A stretch of 14,533 nucleotides of DNA, taken from NCBI GenBank assembly GCA_035369485.1, contig DAOSMC010000011.1, positions 1-14,533 on the forward strand. The letters are read 5' to 3'. This stretch comes from JAQVHD01 sp035369485 (lineage in GTDB: Bacteria > Patescibacteriota > Minisyncoccia > UBA6257 > JAAZHW01). The translations under genes were made by a program, and so were the position numbers. The notes beneath the pieces are model-generated. The model saw only the letters and a list, made by a program, of their open reading frames with translations. It was not told the origin of the DNA and did no database searches. The number at the start of each line of letters is the position of its first letter. Within the stretch, counting starts at the first letter, position 1. Of the stretch, positions 1 through 7,261 are shown piece after piece.

Positions 1-74
1 GGCTCCGGTGGTAGGATTCGAACCTACAACCATCTCCTTAACAGGGAGCCGCTCTACCGTTGAGCTACACCGGA
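1..74 (-). tRNA. tRNA-Asn (anticodon GTT)
   Basis: Read on the minus strand this folds into a complete cloverleaf. The 7-bp acceptor stem is TCCGGTG/CACCGGA, the D stem is GCTC/GAGC, the T stem is GTAGG/CCTAC and the T loop is TTCGAAT. The anticodon loop CTGTTAA places GTT at window positions 40-42, which decodes AAC/AAU (Asn). The anticodon stem is GCTCC/GGAGA with one weak G-A pair at its outer end. The discriminator is G, followed by CC at the window edge, so a genome-encoded CCA tail is likely but its last A lies outside the window. GatB, encoded further on, belongs to an amidotransferase that can make Asn-tRNA from Asp-tRNA; the link to this tRNA is only contextual. Confidence 0.96.
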
Positions 75-132
75 ATATTCCCATTTTAAAAAAGAAAAAT
101 GGAAAATGCAAGAAGAAAATTAAGTTAAAACT

Positions 133-396
133 GCGAATTCTTCGCCCGCTACCAACAAGCAGGGTTTCGCTCAAAATGACAACCGTATTACTGTCATCCT
201 ATTTTTATTGTCATCCTGAGCGCCTGCCCACCGATAGGTGGGAAGCGAAGGATCTCTCGGCTTTTAGCAATAATTGGCCATCACTGCTGTGGATGGGATT
301 CTTCGGACTTCGTCCTCAGAATGACCGTGGGGGTTTTGCTGTGGATGGGATTCTTCGCTGACGCTCAGAATGACAAAAAATAAAACGCTCAGAATA
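133..396. repeat. cluster of degenerate direct/inverted intergenic repeats
   Basis: Most of the gene-free stretch 75-455 is made of related short units. A 21-nt identical direct repeat occurs at 285-305 and 337-357 (ending in GGGATTCTTCG), each copy followed by CTCAGAATGAC (315-325 and 364-374). A unit in opposite orientation at 210-254 begins GTCATCCTGAGCG and ends GCGAAGGATC, around a small CCCACC-GATA-GGTGGG hairpin (227-242). Further partial copies lie at 133-180, 193-200 and 382-396. The minus-strand form of the 210-254 unit matches the 348-374 unit closely, so the cluster could form alternative stems. Similar GTCATTCTGAG-type dispersed repeats are common in A+T-rich environmental bacteria. 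No open frame here looks like a protein. Confidence 0.7.
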
Positions 397-455
397 ATTA
401 AACTTTTGAATTTTTAATTTTAAAATTTGGGATTTAAAATTTGTATTTTCATTAG

Positions 456-484
456 TTGACAAAAATATTTATTTAGGCTAAAAT
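456..484 (+). promoter_or_regulatory. sigma70-type promoter of the zinc-ribbon gene
   Basis: A perfect -35 box TTGACA (456-461) is separated by 17 nt from the -10 box TAAAAT (479-484). Transcription would start near 491, giving a 5' leader of about 40 nt that contains a strong SD. A weak hairpin (503-510 CCTTAAAA against 514-521) could partly cover the AAGG of that SD. Confidence 0.8.
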
Positions 485-532
485 TGAAAATAGAGGTGAA
501 AGCCTTAAAAATTTTATAAGGAGGAGAAGAAG

Positions 533-757
533 ATGAGTAAATCAAAAAAACGAGTGATTTACGTGGAAACTGAAGTGAAGTGCCCCAATTGCAATAATTT
601 CTTACTGGAAGCAGTCAAAGTCCCGCACGAATTCTGCGGACAACGAGAAGAAGAAGATCTTCTTGTTGGTAAAAGACTCGGCTACTATTGTTCAGAGTGC
701 GGAGAGAAATACGACTCCGATTTTGCAGTACTCGACTTGCAGCAAGAGACTGACTAA
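533..757 (+). CDS. small two-CxxC zinc-ribbon protein, function unknown
   Basis: This 74-residue protein has two Cys pairs, CPNC (C17, C20) and CSEC (C53, C56), spaced as in a four-Cys zinc ribbon. A fifth Cys (C35) sits in the loop between them. The N terminus is short and basic (SKSKKR), the middle is acidic (REEEDLL), and there is no signal peptide or membrane segment, so a cytosolic protein is expected. The ATG at 533 is well supported by the SD AAGGAGG at 518-524, 8 nt upstream. The gene stands alone: a consensus promoter lies at 456-484 and an intrinsic terminator at 766-796, so it is an independent and probably well-expressed unit. The fold resembles small CPxCG-type zinc-ribbon proteins, which bind nucleic acid or proteins. 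The exact family and function are not recognised. Confidence 0.85.
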   Translation: MSKSKKRVIYVETEVKCPNCNNFLLEAVKVPHEFCGQREEEDLLVGKRLGYYCSECGEKYDSDFAVLDLQQETD

Positions 758-765
758 AAACAAAC

Positions 766-796
766 AGGGACTCCTCTAACGGAGTCCTTTTTATTT
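766..796 (+). terminator. intrinsic terminator of the zinc-ribbon gene
   Basis: A perfect 7-bp stem GGACTCC (768-774) / GGAGTCC (781-787) encloses the loop TCTAAC, extends slightly by weaker pairs, and is followed directly by TTTTTATTTTT. It begins 9 nt after the stop codon and separates this gene from dnaE. Confidence 0.9.
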
Positions 797-839
797 TTCT
801 AAAAATTTGCTTTAAAAATTTTTCTAAATAAAATTTTTG

Positions 840-848
840 TGTTAAAAT
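840..848 (+). promoter_or_regulatory. extended -10 promoter before dnaE
   Basis: TGTTAAAAT (840-848) fits the extended -10 pattern TGnTAnAAT. The expected -35 position (about 820-825, TTTTCT) is poor, which an extended -10 can compensate for. Transcription would start near 855, leaving a leader of about 15 nt with no visible SD before the ATG at 870. Confidence 0.5.
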
Positions 849-869
849 TGAAAAGATAAATAAAATTTT

Positions 870-3800
870 ATGGCGAAATTTACTCATTTACATGTTCATA
901 GTCACTATTCCCTTCTTGATGGTTTAGCTAAAATTGATGAATTAATTAATCGCGCAAAAGAATTAAATTTTGAATCATTAGCCCTGACTGATCATGGCGC
1001 TATGTATGGCATCCCAGAATTTTACAAAACTGCCACAGCAAATGGAATTAAACCAATTATTGGGGTGGAGGTTTATGTGGCGCCAGAGAGTCGTTTTCAA
1101 AAAAGACCAAAAATTGATAGCCGGAATTTTCACTTAACATTATTGGCTAAAAACGAAAAGGGTTATAAAAATCTATTGCAATTAGTAACACGCTCTCATT
1201 TAGAAGGCTTTTATTATAAACCGCGCGTAGATAAAGAATTGCTTTCAGAATATCATGAGGGTGTTATTGCTTTGTCCGGCTGTTTGGCTGGCGAAATTTC
1301 ACGTTTAATTATTGCCAATCGTCTTGATGAAGCCGAAGAAAAAATTAAAGAATATCAGAAAATCTTTGGGGAAGATTTTTATTTAGAAATTAATTATCAC
1401 CCGAAAATAGAAGAAAGCAAAATGATAAAAGAGCAACTAATTCGTTTAAGTAAAAAATTAAGCATTCCCGCTGTAGCTACTTATGATACGCATTATTTAA
1501 AATCGGAAGATGCGGAAGCGCATGATATTTTATTAGCCGTTCAAACCGGTAATAAAATTTTTGAAGAAGATCGACTTACACTCAGCGCAGATGATTTTTC
1601 GTTTTGCTCAACAGAACACATGGAAGAATTATTCTATGATTTTCCTGAAGCAATTGAAAACACTCGACTCATCGCCGATGCTTGTAATGTTGAGTTGGAA
1701 TTCGGGAAAACGCTACTTCCTTATTTTGAAGTGCCACTCGGCGAAACACCGGAATCACATTTGAGAAAACTGTGCGAAGAAAATTTACCCAAAAGATTTC
1801 CCAAAATCACACCAGAAATTAACGATCGATTAAATTATGAACTAGGAGTAATTGAAAAAACTGGCTTTGCTTCTTATTTTTTAATTGTTGAGGATTTTGT
1901 GAATTGGGCCAAAAATAATGGCATTGTAGTAGGCCCAGGACGTGGCTCAGCTGCTGGATCGCTTGTGGCTTACCTTTTAAACATCACCGATGTTGATCCG
2001 CTCAAATATAATTTATTATTTGAACGCTTTTTAAACCCTGAACGGCTTCAGATGCCTGATATTGATATGGATTTTGCTGATACACGCCGCGACGAAGTAG
2101 TTGGCTATTTAAAAAATAGATATGGTGAAAATCGAGTGGCTCAAATAATTACCTTTGGAACAATGGCTTCCCGCGCTGCCGTACGCGACACTGGCCGAGC
2201 TTTGGGGCTTAGTTATAGCTTTTGCGACACAATTGCCAAACTAATCCCTTTTAATGCGACGCTGGATGAAGCGCTTACAAATGTTATTGAACTAAAAAAT
2301 TTATACGAACGTGATCAGGATGTTAAAAAATTAATTGACGCTGCAAAAAAATTAGAAGGTGTCGCAAGGCATGCCTCTATTCACGCTTGCGGTATTGTTA
2401 TTACTAAGGAAGAAATTGTTAATTACACTCCGCTACAAAGAGCGCCTCAAGATGAAAACTCTATTATTACTCAATATGATATGTATTCTTTGGAATCGCT
2501 TGGTCTTTTGAAAATGGATCTTTTGGGATTAAGAAATTTAACTATTATTGAGGACGCGCTCAATATTATTGAACAAACGACTGGTGAAAAAATTAATTTT
2601 AGCCAACTTGATGAGAAAGACAAAAAAACATTTGAATTAATGCAAAAAGGAGAAACCGTGGGTGTTTTTCAATTAGAAAGTCAGGGCATGCGACGGTATC
2701 TCAAAGAATTAAAACCTACTGACATGGAAGATCTCATTGCAATGATTTCTCTTTATCGGCCGGGTCCAATGGATTTAATCCCCCACTATATTGCTCGCAA
2801 ATACGGCAAAGAAAAAATAACTTATCTTCATCCAAAACTGGAACCCATCCTTAAATCAACTTATGGCATTGCTATTTACCAGGAACAATTATTACAAATT
2901 GCTAAAGATTTAGCTGGTTTTAGTTTAGGAGAAGCCGATTTGTTGCGCCGCGCCATTGGGAAAAAAATCAAAAGTCTTCTTGATGCCCAAAAACAAAAAT
3001 TAATTCAAGGAATGATAGAACGTGACATCAATCAAGATATTGCCGAAAAAATTTGGGAATTTATAGAACCATTTGCTCAATATGGTTTTAATCGCAGTCA
3101 TAGCGCTTGTTATGCTCAAATTGCCTTTCGCACGGCTTATCTTAAAGCTCATTATCCTTTAGAATTTATGACGGCTTTAATGAATAACGAGGCCACTGAA
3201 ACAGAACGAGCCGCTCAACTAATAAACGAGTGTCGTCGAATGCGCATTACTGTTTTGCCGCCAGATCTTAACGAAAGCTTTGAAAAGTTTTCGGTAGTAA
3301 AAGAAAAAAATGCTATTCGTTTTGGTCTTTTAGCAATTAAAAACGTGGGTGAAAATATTGTTAAAGAAATTATTAAAGAAAGAGAAAGAAATGGTCGCTT
3401 TGAAAACATTGAAAATTTTCTTCAAAGAATCTGTCATAAAGATTTAAATAAAAAATCATTGGAAAGCCTAACAAAAGCCGGAGTTTTTGACAGTCTTGCC
3501 GAAAGAGAAAAGCTCATCGCTAATTTAGATAATCTACTTTCTTATAATCAAGAAGTGAGGCGGATAAGCCTTAGTCCTCAAATTAATCTTTTCTCAAAAG
3601 AATTAGCCCTACCTACTCTAACTCTCAAAGAAACCGAACCTATGCCGCTTGAAGAAAAGTTAAAATTTGAAAAAGAACTCTTGGGTGTTTATATTTCTGA
3701 CCATCCGGTTCGTCGCTATGAAGCAAAATTCAAAAAATTAAATGTACGGCCTCTGAACGAAATCTCCGAAAAATTAGTCAATAAAAAAGTTCGCGTCGGT

Positions 3801-4028
3801 GGCGTTATCACAGAAATAAAAAAAATTCTAACGCGTAATGGTCGTTCTATGCTCGCTGTTATCCTAGAAGATACATCTGATACGGCCGAAATTACAGTTT
3901 TCCCAGATACTCTTGAAAAAACATTAACATTTTGGCAAAAAGATAGTATAATTATTCTTGAAGGTCGTGTAAACAAAAACAATGATCATTTGAATATTGT
4001 TTGCGAAAAAATTTTAGCTTTTAAATAA
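870..4028 (+). CDS. dnaE: DNA polymerase III alpha subunit (replicative polymerase)
   Basis: Full-length 1052-residue DnaE-type C-family DNA polymerase, the subunit that copies the chromosome. The PHP domain comes first (HLHVHSHYS at 6-14, LTDHG at 39-43, DTHY at 206-209). It is followed by the palm with GPGRGSAAGS (355-364), PDIDMDFAD (396-404, with D399 and D401 as likely catalytic acids) and KMDLLGL with the third acid D550. Helix-hairpin-helix sequence follows, and an OB fold starts near residue 974. The protein ends soon after the OB fold, so it is somewhat shorter than the 1160-residue E. coli enzyme and appears to lack a long C-terminal tail. All nine positions that bind metal in active PHP domains seem to be kept. 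The ATG at 870 lies just before the conserved N terminus. thrS starts 3 nt after the stop, so the two are probably co-transcribed. Confidence 0.97.
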   Translation: MAKFTHLHVHSHYSLLDGLAKIDELINRAKELNFESLALTDHGAMYGIPEFYKTATANGIKPIIGVEVYVAPESRFQKRPKIDSRNFHLTLLAKNEKGYKNLLQLVTRSHLEGFYYKPRVDKELLSEYHEGVIALSGCLAGEISRLIIANRLDEAEEKIKEYQKIFGEDFYLEINYHPKIEESKMIKEQLIRLSKKLSIPAVATYDTHYLKSEDAEAHDILLAVQTGNKIFEEDRLTLSADDFSFCSTEHMEELFYDFPEAIENTRLIADACNVELEFGKTLLPYFEVPLGETPESHLRKLCEENLPKRFPKITPEINDRLNYELGVIEKTGFASYFLIVEDFVNWAKNNGIVVGPGRGSAAGSLVAYLLNITDVDPLKYNLLFERFLNPERLQMPDIDMDFADTRRDEVVGYLKNRYGENRVAQIITFGTMASRAAVRDTGRALGLSYSFCDTIAKLIPFNATLDEALTNVIELKNLYERDQDVKKLIDAAKKLEGVARHASIHACGIVITKEEIVNYTPLQRAPQDENSIITQYDMYSLESLGLLKMDLLGLRNLTIIEDALNIIEQTTGEKINFSQLDEKDKKTFELMQKGETVGVFQLESQGMRRYLKELKPTDMEDLIAMISLYRPGPMDLIPHYIARKYGKEKITYLHPKLEPILKSTYGIAIYQEQLLQIAKDLAGFSLGEADLLRRAIGKKIKSLLDAQKQKLIQGMIERDINQDIAEKIWEFIEPFAQYGFNRSHSACYAQIAFRTAYLKAHYPLEFMTALMNNEATETERAAQLINECRRMRITVLPPDLNESFEKFSVVKEKNAIRFGLLAIKNVGENIVKEIIKERERNGRFENIENFLQRICHKDLNKKSLESLTKAGVFDSLAEREKLIANLDNLLSYNQEVRRISLSPQINLFSKELALPTLTLKETEPMPLEEKLKFEKELLGVYISDHPVRRYEAKFKKLNVRPLNEISEKLVNKKVRVGGVITEIKKILTRNGRSMLAVILEDTSDTAEITVFPDTLEKTLTFWQKDSIIILEGRVNKNNDHLNIVCEKILAFK

Positions 4029-4031
4029 CCT

Positions 4032-5825
4032 ATGAAACAAGCTCGTTCTAAAAAACCTCGCGTAAAAAAGTCGAAAAATGATATTGAAAAAATCAGACAT
4101 TCTTTGAGTCATTTGTTAGCAGCGGCTGTTCTGCAACTCTATCCCAATGTAAAGTTTGGGATCGGACCAACTATTGAAAATGGTTTTTATTATGATTTTG
4201 ATTTTGGAAAAACAAAAATTGATGAATCGCTGCTTCCTAAATTAGAAAAAATGATGAAAGATTTAATTGGCCGTAATCTCAAATTTAAAAAAGAGATTGT
4301 CTCTTATGCTCGAGCAAAAAAAATTTTCAGAAATCAACCCTATAAATTGGAATTGCTTGAAGAATTCAAAAAACAGAAAAAACCGCTTACTATTTATAGA
4401 ACTCTTTATGGTCAAAAAGAGGTTTTTGTTGATCTTTGCGCCGGGCCACACGTCGCTTCTACGAAAATCATTGATAAAGAATCTTTTAAATTAGAAAAAT
4501 TAGCAGGCGCTTATTGGAAGGGTGATGAAAAAAATGCGATGCTCACCCGAATTTACGGGTTGGCGTTTCATACCAAAGAAGAACTTAACGATTATTTACA
4601 CTTGCTTGAGGAATCAAAAAAACGCGATCATCGAACTATCGGTCAACAAATGGATCTTTTTAGCTTCCATGAAGAATTTGGTCCAGGTCTGGTTTATTGG
4701 CACCCCAAAGGCGGATTGATTAGAGTGCTGATGGAAAACTTCTGGCGAGAAGCACACTTAAAAAATGGTTATGGAATTGTTTTTACACCGCACATCGGCA
4801 AATCTGATCTCTGGAAAATTAGCGGCCACTTAAACTTTTATCGAGAAAATATGTATTCACCGATGAAAATCGATGCAGATGAATATTATATTAAACCCAT
4901 GAATTGCCCATTTCATATTCAAATTTACAAATCGCGAACGCGATCCTATCGCGATTTGCCATTGCGTTGGGCTGAATTGGGAACAGTTTATCGATATGAA
5001 AAGGCGGGCGTTCTTCATGGATTGCTTCGAGTCCGCGGGTTCACACAAGACGATGCTCATTTAATTTGCACGCCAGAACAAATGCCCTCAGAAATTAAAA
5101 AAGTACTAAATTTCTCACTCTATATTTTGAAAAGCTTTGGTTTTAATGATTTTAGCATTTATCTCTCTACCAAGCCAAAAGGTTCTATTGGCCCTCAAAA
5201 ACATTGGAATGAGGCCACTCATGCCTTAGAGCGAGCTATCCAAACTTCTAAATTACCTTACAAAATTGATAAAGGAGGCGGTGCTTTTTATGGGCCGAAA
5301 ATTGATATTAAAGTAAAAGACGCGCTGGATCGAGAATGGCAATGTTCTACTATCCAATTTGATTTCAATATGCCGGAAAAATTCCAAATGAAATATACAG
5401 ATAAAAATGGCAAACAGCAACAGCCTTATATGATTCATCGCGCTCTAATGGGATCATTAGAAAGATTTTTTGGCGCACTCATTGAAAATTATGCCGGTGC
5501 CTTTCCTTTTTGGCTGATGCCCATTCAAATCAAATTATTACCCGTAACTGATAAGTTTTCGCCTTTTGCTTATAAACTTAAAGATAAACTAGAAAACGAA
5601 GGGCTGCGCGTTGAGGTGGATGATAGCAATGAAACAATTAGTAAACGCATTCGCAATGCTGAAGTAGAAAAAATTCCCTATATTATTGTTTTAGGTCAAA
5701 AGGAATTGGAATCGGGAAACTTGCCTATTCGTGAACGAGGCAGCAAAGAAATTAAATTGATTTCGCCCGAAGCATTTATTGAATTGTGCAAAAATCAAAT
5801 TCCCATACCACAAAAAATTCAATAA
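4032..5825 (+). CDS. thrS: threonyl-tRNA synthetase, lacking the TGS domain
   Basis: 597-residue class II synthetase that charges tRNA-Thr with threonine. After about 20 basic residues it goes straight into the editing (SAD) domain, with HSLSH (H23, H27) and CAGPH (C136, H140), the usual editing-site His/Cys set. The catalytic core follows: C292 in MNCPFH, motif 2 (RWAELGTVYRYE, from R312), a His in DDAH and H469 in MIHRALMGS. These give the Cys/His/His zinc site and motif 3. The anticodon-binding domain is about 495-590. The N-terminal TGS domain of about 60 residues found in E. coli and Bacillus enzymes is missing, with no room for it because dnaE ends 3 nt upstream. No SD is visible, so translation may depend on coupling with dnaE. 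The 3' end overlaps the proposed miaA start by 40 nt. Confidence 0.96.
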   Translation: MKQARSKKPRVKKSKNDIEKIRHSLSHLLAAAVLQLYPNVKFGIGPTIENGFYYDFDFGKTKIDESLLPKLEKMMKDLIGRNLKFKKEIVSYARAKKIFRNQPYKLELLEEFKKQKKPLTIYRTLYGQKEVFVDLCAGPHVASTKIIDKESFKLEKLAGAYWKGDEKNAMLTRIYGLAFHTKEELNDYLHLLEESKKRDHRTIGQQMDLFSFHEEFGPGLVYWHPKGGLIRVLMENFWREAHLKNGYGIVFTPHIGKSDLWKISGHLNFYRENMYSPMKIDADEYYIKPMNCPFHIQIYKSRTRSYRDLPLRWAELGTVYRYEKAGVLHGLLRVRGFTQDDAHLICTPEQMPSEIKKVLNFSLYILKSFGFNDFSIYLSTKPKGSIGPQKHWNEATHALERAIQTSKLPYKIDKGGGAFYGPKIDIKVKDALDREWQCSTIQFDFNMPEKFQMKYTDKNGKQQQPYMIHRALMGSLERFFGALIENYAGAFPFWLMPIQIKLLPVTDKFSPFAYKLKDKLENEGLRVEVDDSNETISKRIRNAEVEKIPYIIVLGQKELESGNLPIRERGSKEIKLISPEAFIELCKNQIPIPQKIQ

Positions 5826-6811
5826 ATTCTTTTTTACAAAAAAATAATCAATCGGCTTTTTCAGTCGGTGATTTTAAAAAACCAAAAATTGTCGTAATTT
5901 TGGGACCTAATGCTTCTGGCAAATCGGACTTGGCTGTTCTAATAGCTAAAAAATTTAACGGCGAAATCATCTCGGCTGATTCAAGGCAAGTTTATAAAGG
6001 AATGGATATCGGTACAGGAAAAGTACCCAGAGACAATAAAAAATTTAATAAAAATCTAACATTAACAAACGAAAAATTGTATTTTTATCAAGGAATTAGA
6101 CACCATTTGATTGATGTTTGTTCTCCCAAAAAATTTTTTACCGTTGTTGAATATCAAAAACTAGCCCAAAAATGTATAAAGAATATTTTAAAAAGAAAAA
6201 AACTTCCTATTATTTGCGGAGGTACGGGTTTTTATATTGATGCCGCTCTCTACGATTATCACTTTCCTCCGGTTAAACCTGATTGGCTCTTAAGAAAAAA
6301 GTTGGAGAAATTAAATACTAAAGAATTATTCGCTCAACTTCAAAAACTTGATCCCCAATACGCCAAAAGAATTGACCCTCACAATAAAAGAAGGCTGATT
6401 CGCGCTATTGAAATTGTTTCTATTCTCAAAAAGCCTATGCCACCATTAGAAAAATCTTCGCATTATGAAGTTTTAAAAATTGGAGTTTATCGTTCCCCAC
6501 AAGAATTAAAAAAACGAATAGAAAAACGCTTGTTAGAAAGACTTAATCAAGGAATGATTGAGGAAGTTAAAACACTGCATAAAAAAGGTGTTAGTTGGAA
6601 GCGCTTGGATAATTTTGGTTTGGAATATCGTTATATTAGTTTATATCTCCGAAATAAAATTTCTTACGAGGAAATGATTAATCAATTAAAAACAAAAATC
6701 TGGCAATATGCTCGCCGCCAGATGATTTGGTTCAAAAAAGATAAAGAAATTCATTGGATTTCTTCTTCTTCTCAAGCATTAAAACTTGTTCGCCGATTTC
6801 TTAAAAATTAA
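5786..6811 (+). CDS. miaA: tRNA dimethylallyltransferase (tRNA A37 prenylation)
   Basis: MiaA transfers a dimethylallyl group to N6 of A37 in tRNAs that read codons starting with U. Visible motifs are the P-loop GPNASGKS (40-47), ISADSRQVYKGMDIGTGK (62-79), HHLID (106-110), GGTGFYIDA (145-153) and a C-terminal ARRQMIWFKK segment. The whole is 341 residues against about 300-315 usual, because some 33 residues precede the first conserved strand. The start given is GTG at 5786. It lies inside thrS (40-nt overlap) and no ATG or TTG occurs in frame before the conserved core except a TTG inside the P-loop strand, so a rarer start (for example ATA at 5822 or an ATT) remains possible. No SD is seen. 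The gene ends tail to tail with a minus-strand gene, the stop codons overlapping. Confidence 0.93.
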   Translation: MQKSNSHTTKNSINSFLQKNNQSAFSVGDFKKPKIVVILGPNASGKSDLAVLIAKKFNGEIISADSRQVYKGMDIGTGKVPRDNKKFNKNLTLTNEKLYFYQGIRHHLIDVCSPKKFFTVVEYQKLAQKCIKNILKRKKLPIICGGTGFYIDAALYDYHFPPVKPDWLLRKKLEKLNTKELFAQLQKLDPQYAKRIDPHNKRRLIRAIEIVSILKKPMPPLEKSSHYEVLKIGVYRSPQELKKRIEKRLLERLNQGMIEEVKTLHKKGVSWKRLDNFGLEYRYISLYLRNKISYEEMINQLKTKIWQYARRQMIWFKKDKEIHWISSSSQALKLVRRFLKN

Positions 6812-7224
6812 GATTCTTTTATTTCTTTCAGTCTCAATTCAATTTCTTTTAATTGTTTTTCCAGTTCTTCAATATGAGCAAGCATCTCTTTGGCTTCCTC
6901 TGCCATTTTTTGTAAACGATTTCTATCGTTAGCAGATAACCCGCCTTGCACGCGCGCCTTCATTTCCCTTTCTTTTTCTTCAATCTCTTTAAGAATTCTC
7001 TGGCGTTGTTCTTCTAATTGCTTCCATTCTTCTTCAAATTCTTTCTCAGCGATTTTCTGTTTTTCGCTTTTAGGTTCAATAATCCTGATCTTACCAGTTA
7101 AAGGATCGTACTCTCCTTCCCAATCGCCTCCATAAGGTGGCGCATTTTTTATCACCTCTTCTTCCTTTTCTCGGGCTTCTTCTAATGGATCTTTATCGGG
7201 TTTGATTGGACGTATTTCTTCCAT
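6808..7224 (-). CDS. coiled-coil protein of unknown function
   Basis: 138 residues, highly charged and rich in Glu and Lys. Three parts can be seen: an N-terminal acidic/basic stretch (1-30), a short non-helical segment with Gly, Trp and Tyr around GDWEGEYDPLTGKIRI (33-48), and two long predicted helices with heptad-like Leu/Ile/Met spacing (about 53-92 and 101-138) joined by VQGGLSAND. This suggests a helical hairpin or coiled-coil dimer in the cytosol. There is no signal peptide, Cys or membrane segment. The start ATG (7222-7224) is fixed by a perfect promoter just upstream; the next Met is residue 88. It is transcribed alone after gatB. I do not recognise the family and assign no function. 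Low-complexity composition means weak database hits should be treated with care. Confidence 0.8.
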   Translation of the reverse strand: MEEIRPIKPDKDPLEEAREKEEEVIKNAPPYGGDWEGEYDPLTGKIRIIEPKSEKQKIAEKEFEEEWKQLEEQRQRILKEIEEKEREMKARVQGGLSANDRNRLQKMAEEAKEMLAHIEELEKQLKEIELRLKEIKES

Positions 7225-7232
7225 ATATTTAT

Positions 7233-7261
7233 ATTATAGCAAAACGATTTTACTTTGTCAA
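7233..7261 (-). promoter_or_regulatory. consensus promoter giving a leaderless mRNA for the coiled-coil gene
   Basis: On the minus strand TTGACA (7256-7261), a 17-nt spacer and TATAAT (7233-7238) form a perfect consensus promoter. Only 8 nt separate the -10 box from the ATG, so transcription should start at or within a few bases of the start codon. The -35 box lies inside the last codons of gatB. Confidence 0.85.

Noticed and set aside
8..361. 117-codon open frame beginning MVGFEPTT
   Set aside because: Its start lies antisense in the tRNA-Asn (the MVGFEPTT translation is a known tRNA artefact) and the rest translates the intergenic repeats.
285..374. Possible CRISPR from the repeated 21-nt unit
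   Set aside because: Only two exact copies with a 31-nt gap, partly conserved between copies, inverted partners nearby, and no cas genes.
615..887. 90-codon minus-strand frame over the zinc-ribbon gene and its terminator
   Set aside because: It is antisense to a well-supported gene, spans its terminator and the dnaE promoter, and shows no protein-like motif.
5786..5825. Frameshift between thrS and miaA
   Set aside because: ThrS ends normally after a complete anticodon-binding domain and MiaA has its full core; overlap of intact genes explains the region.
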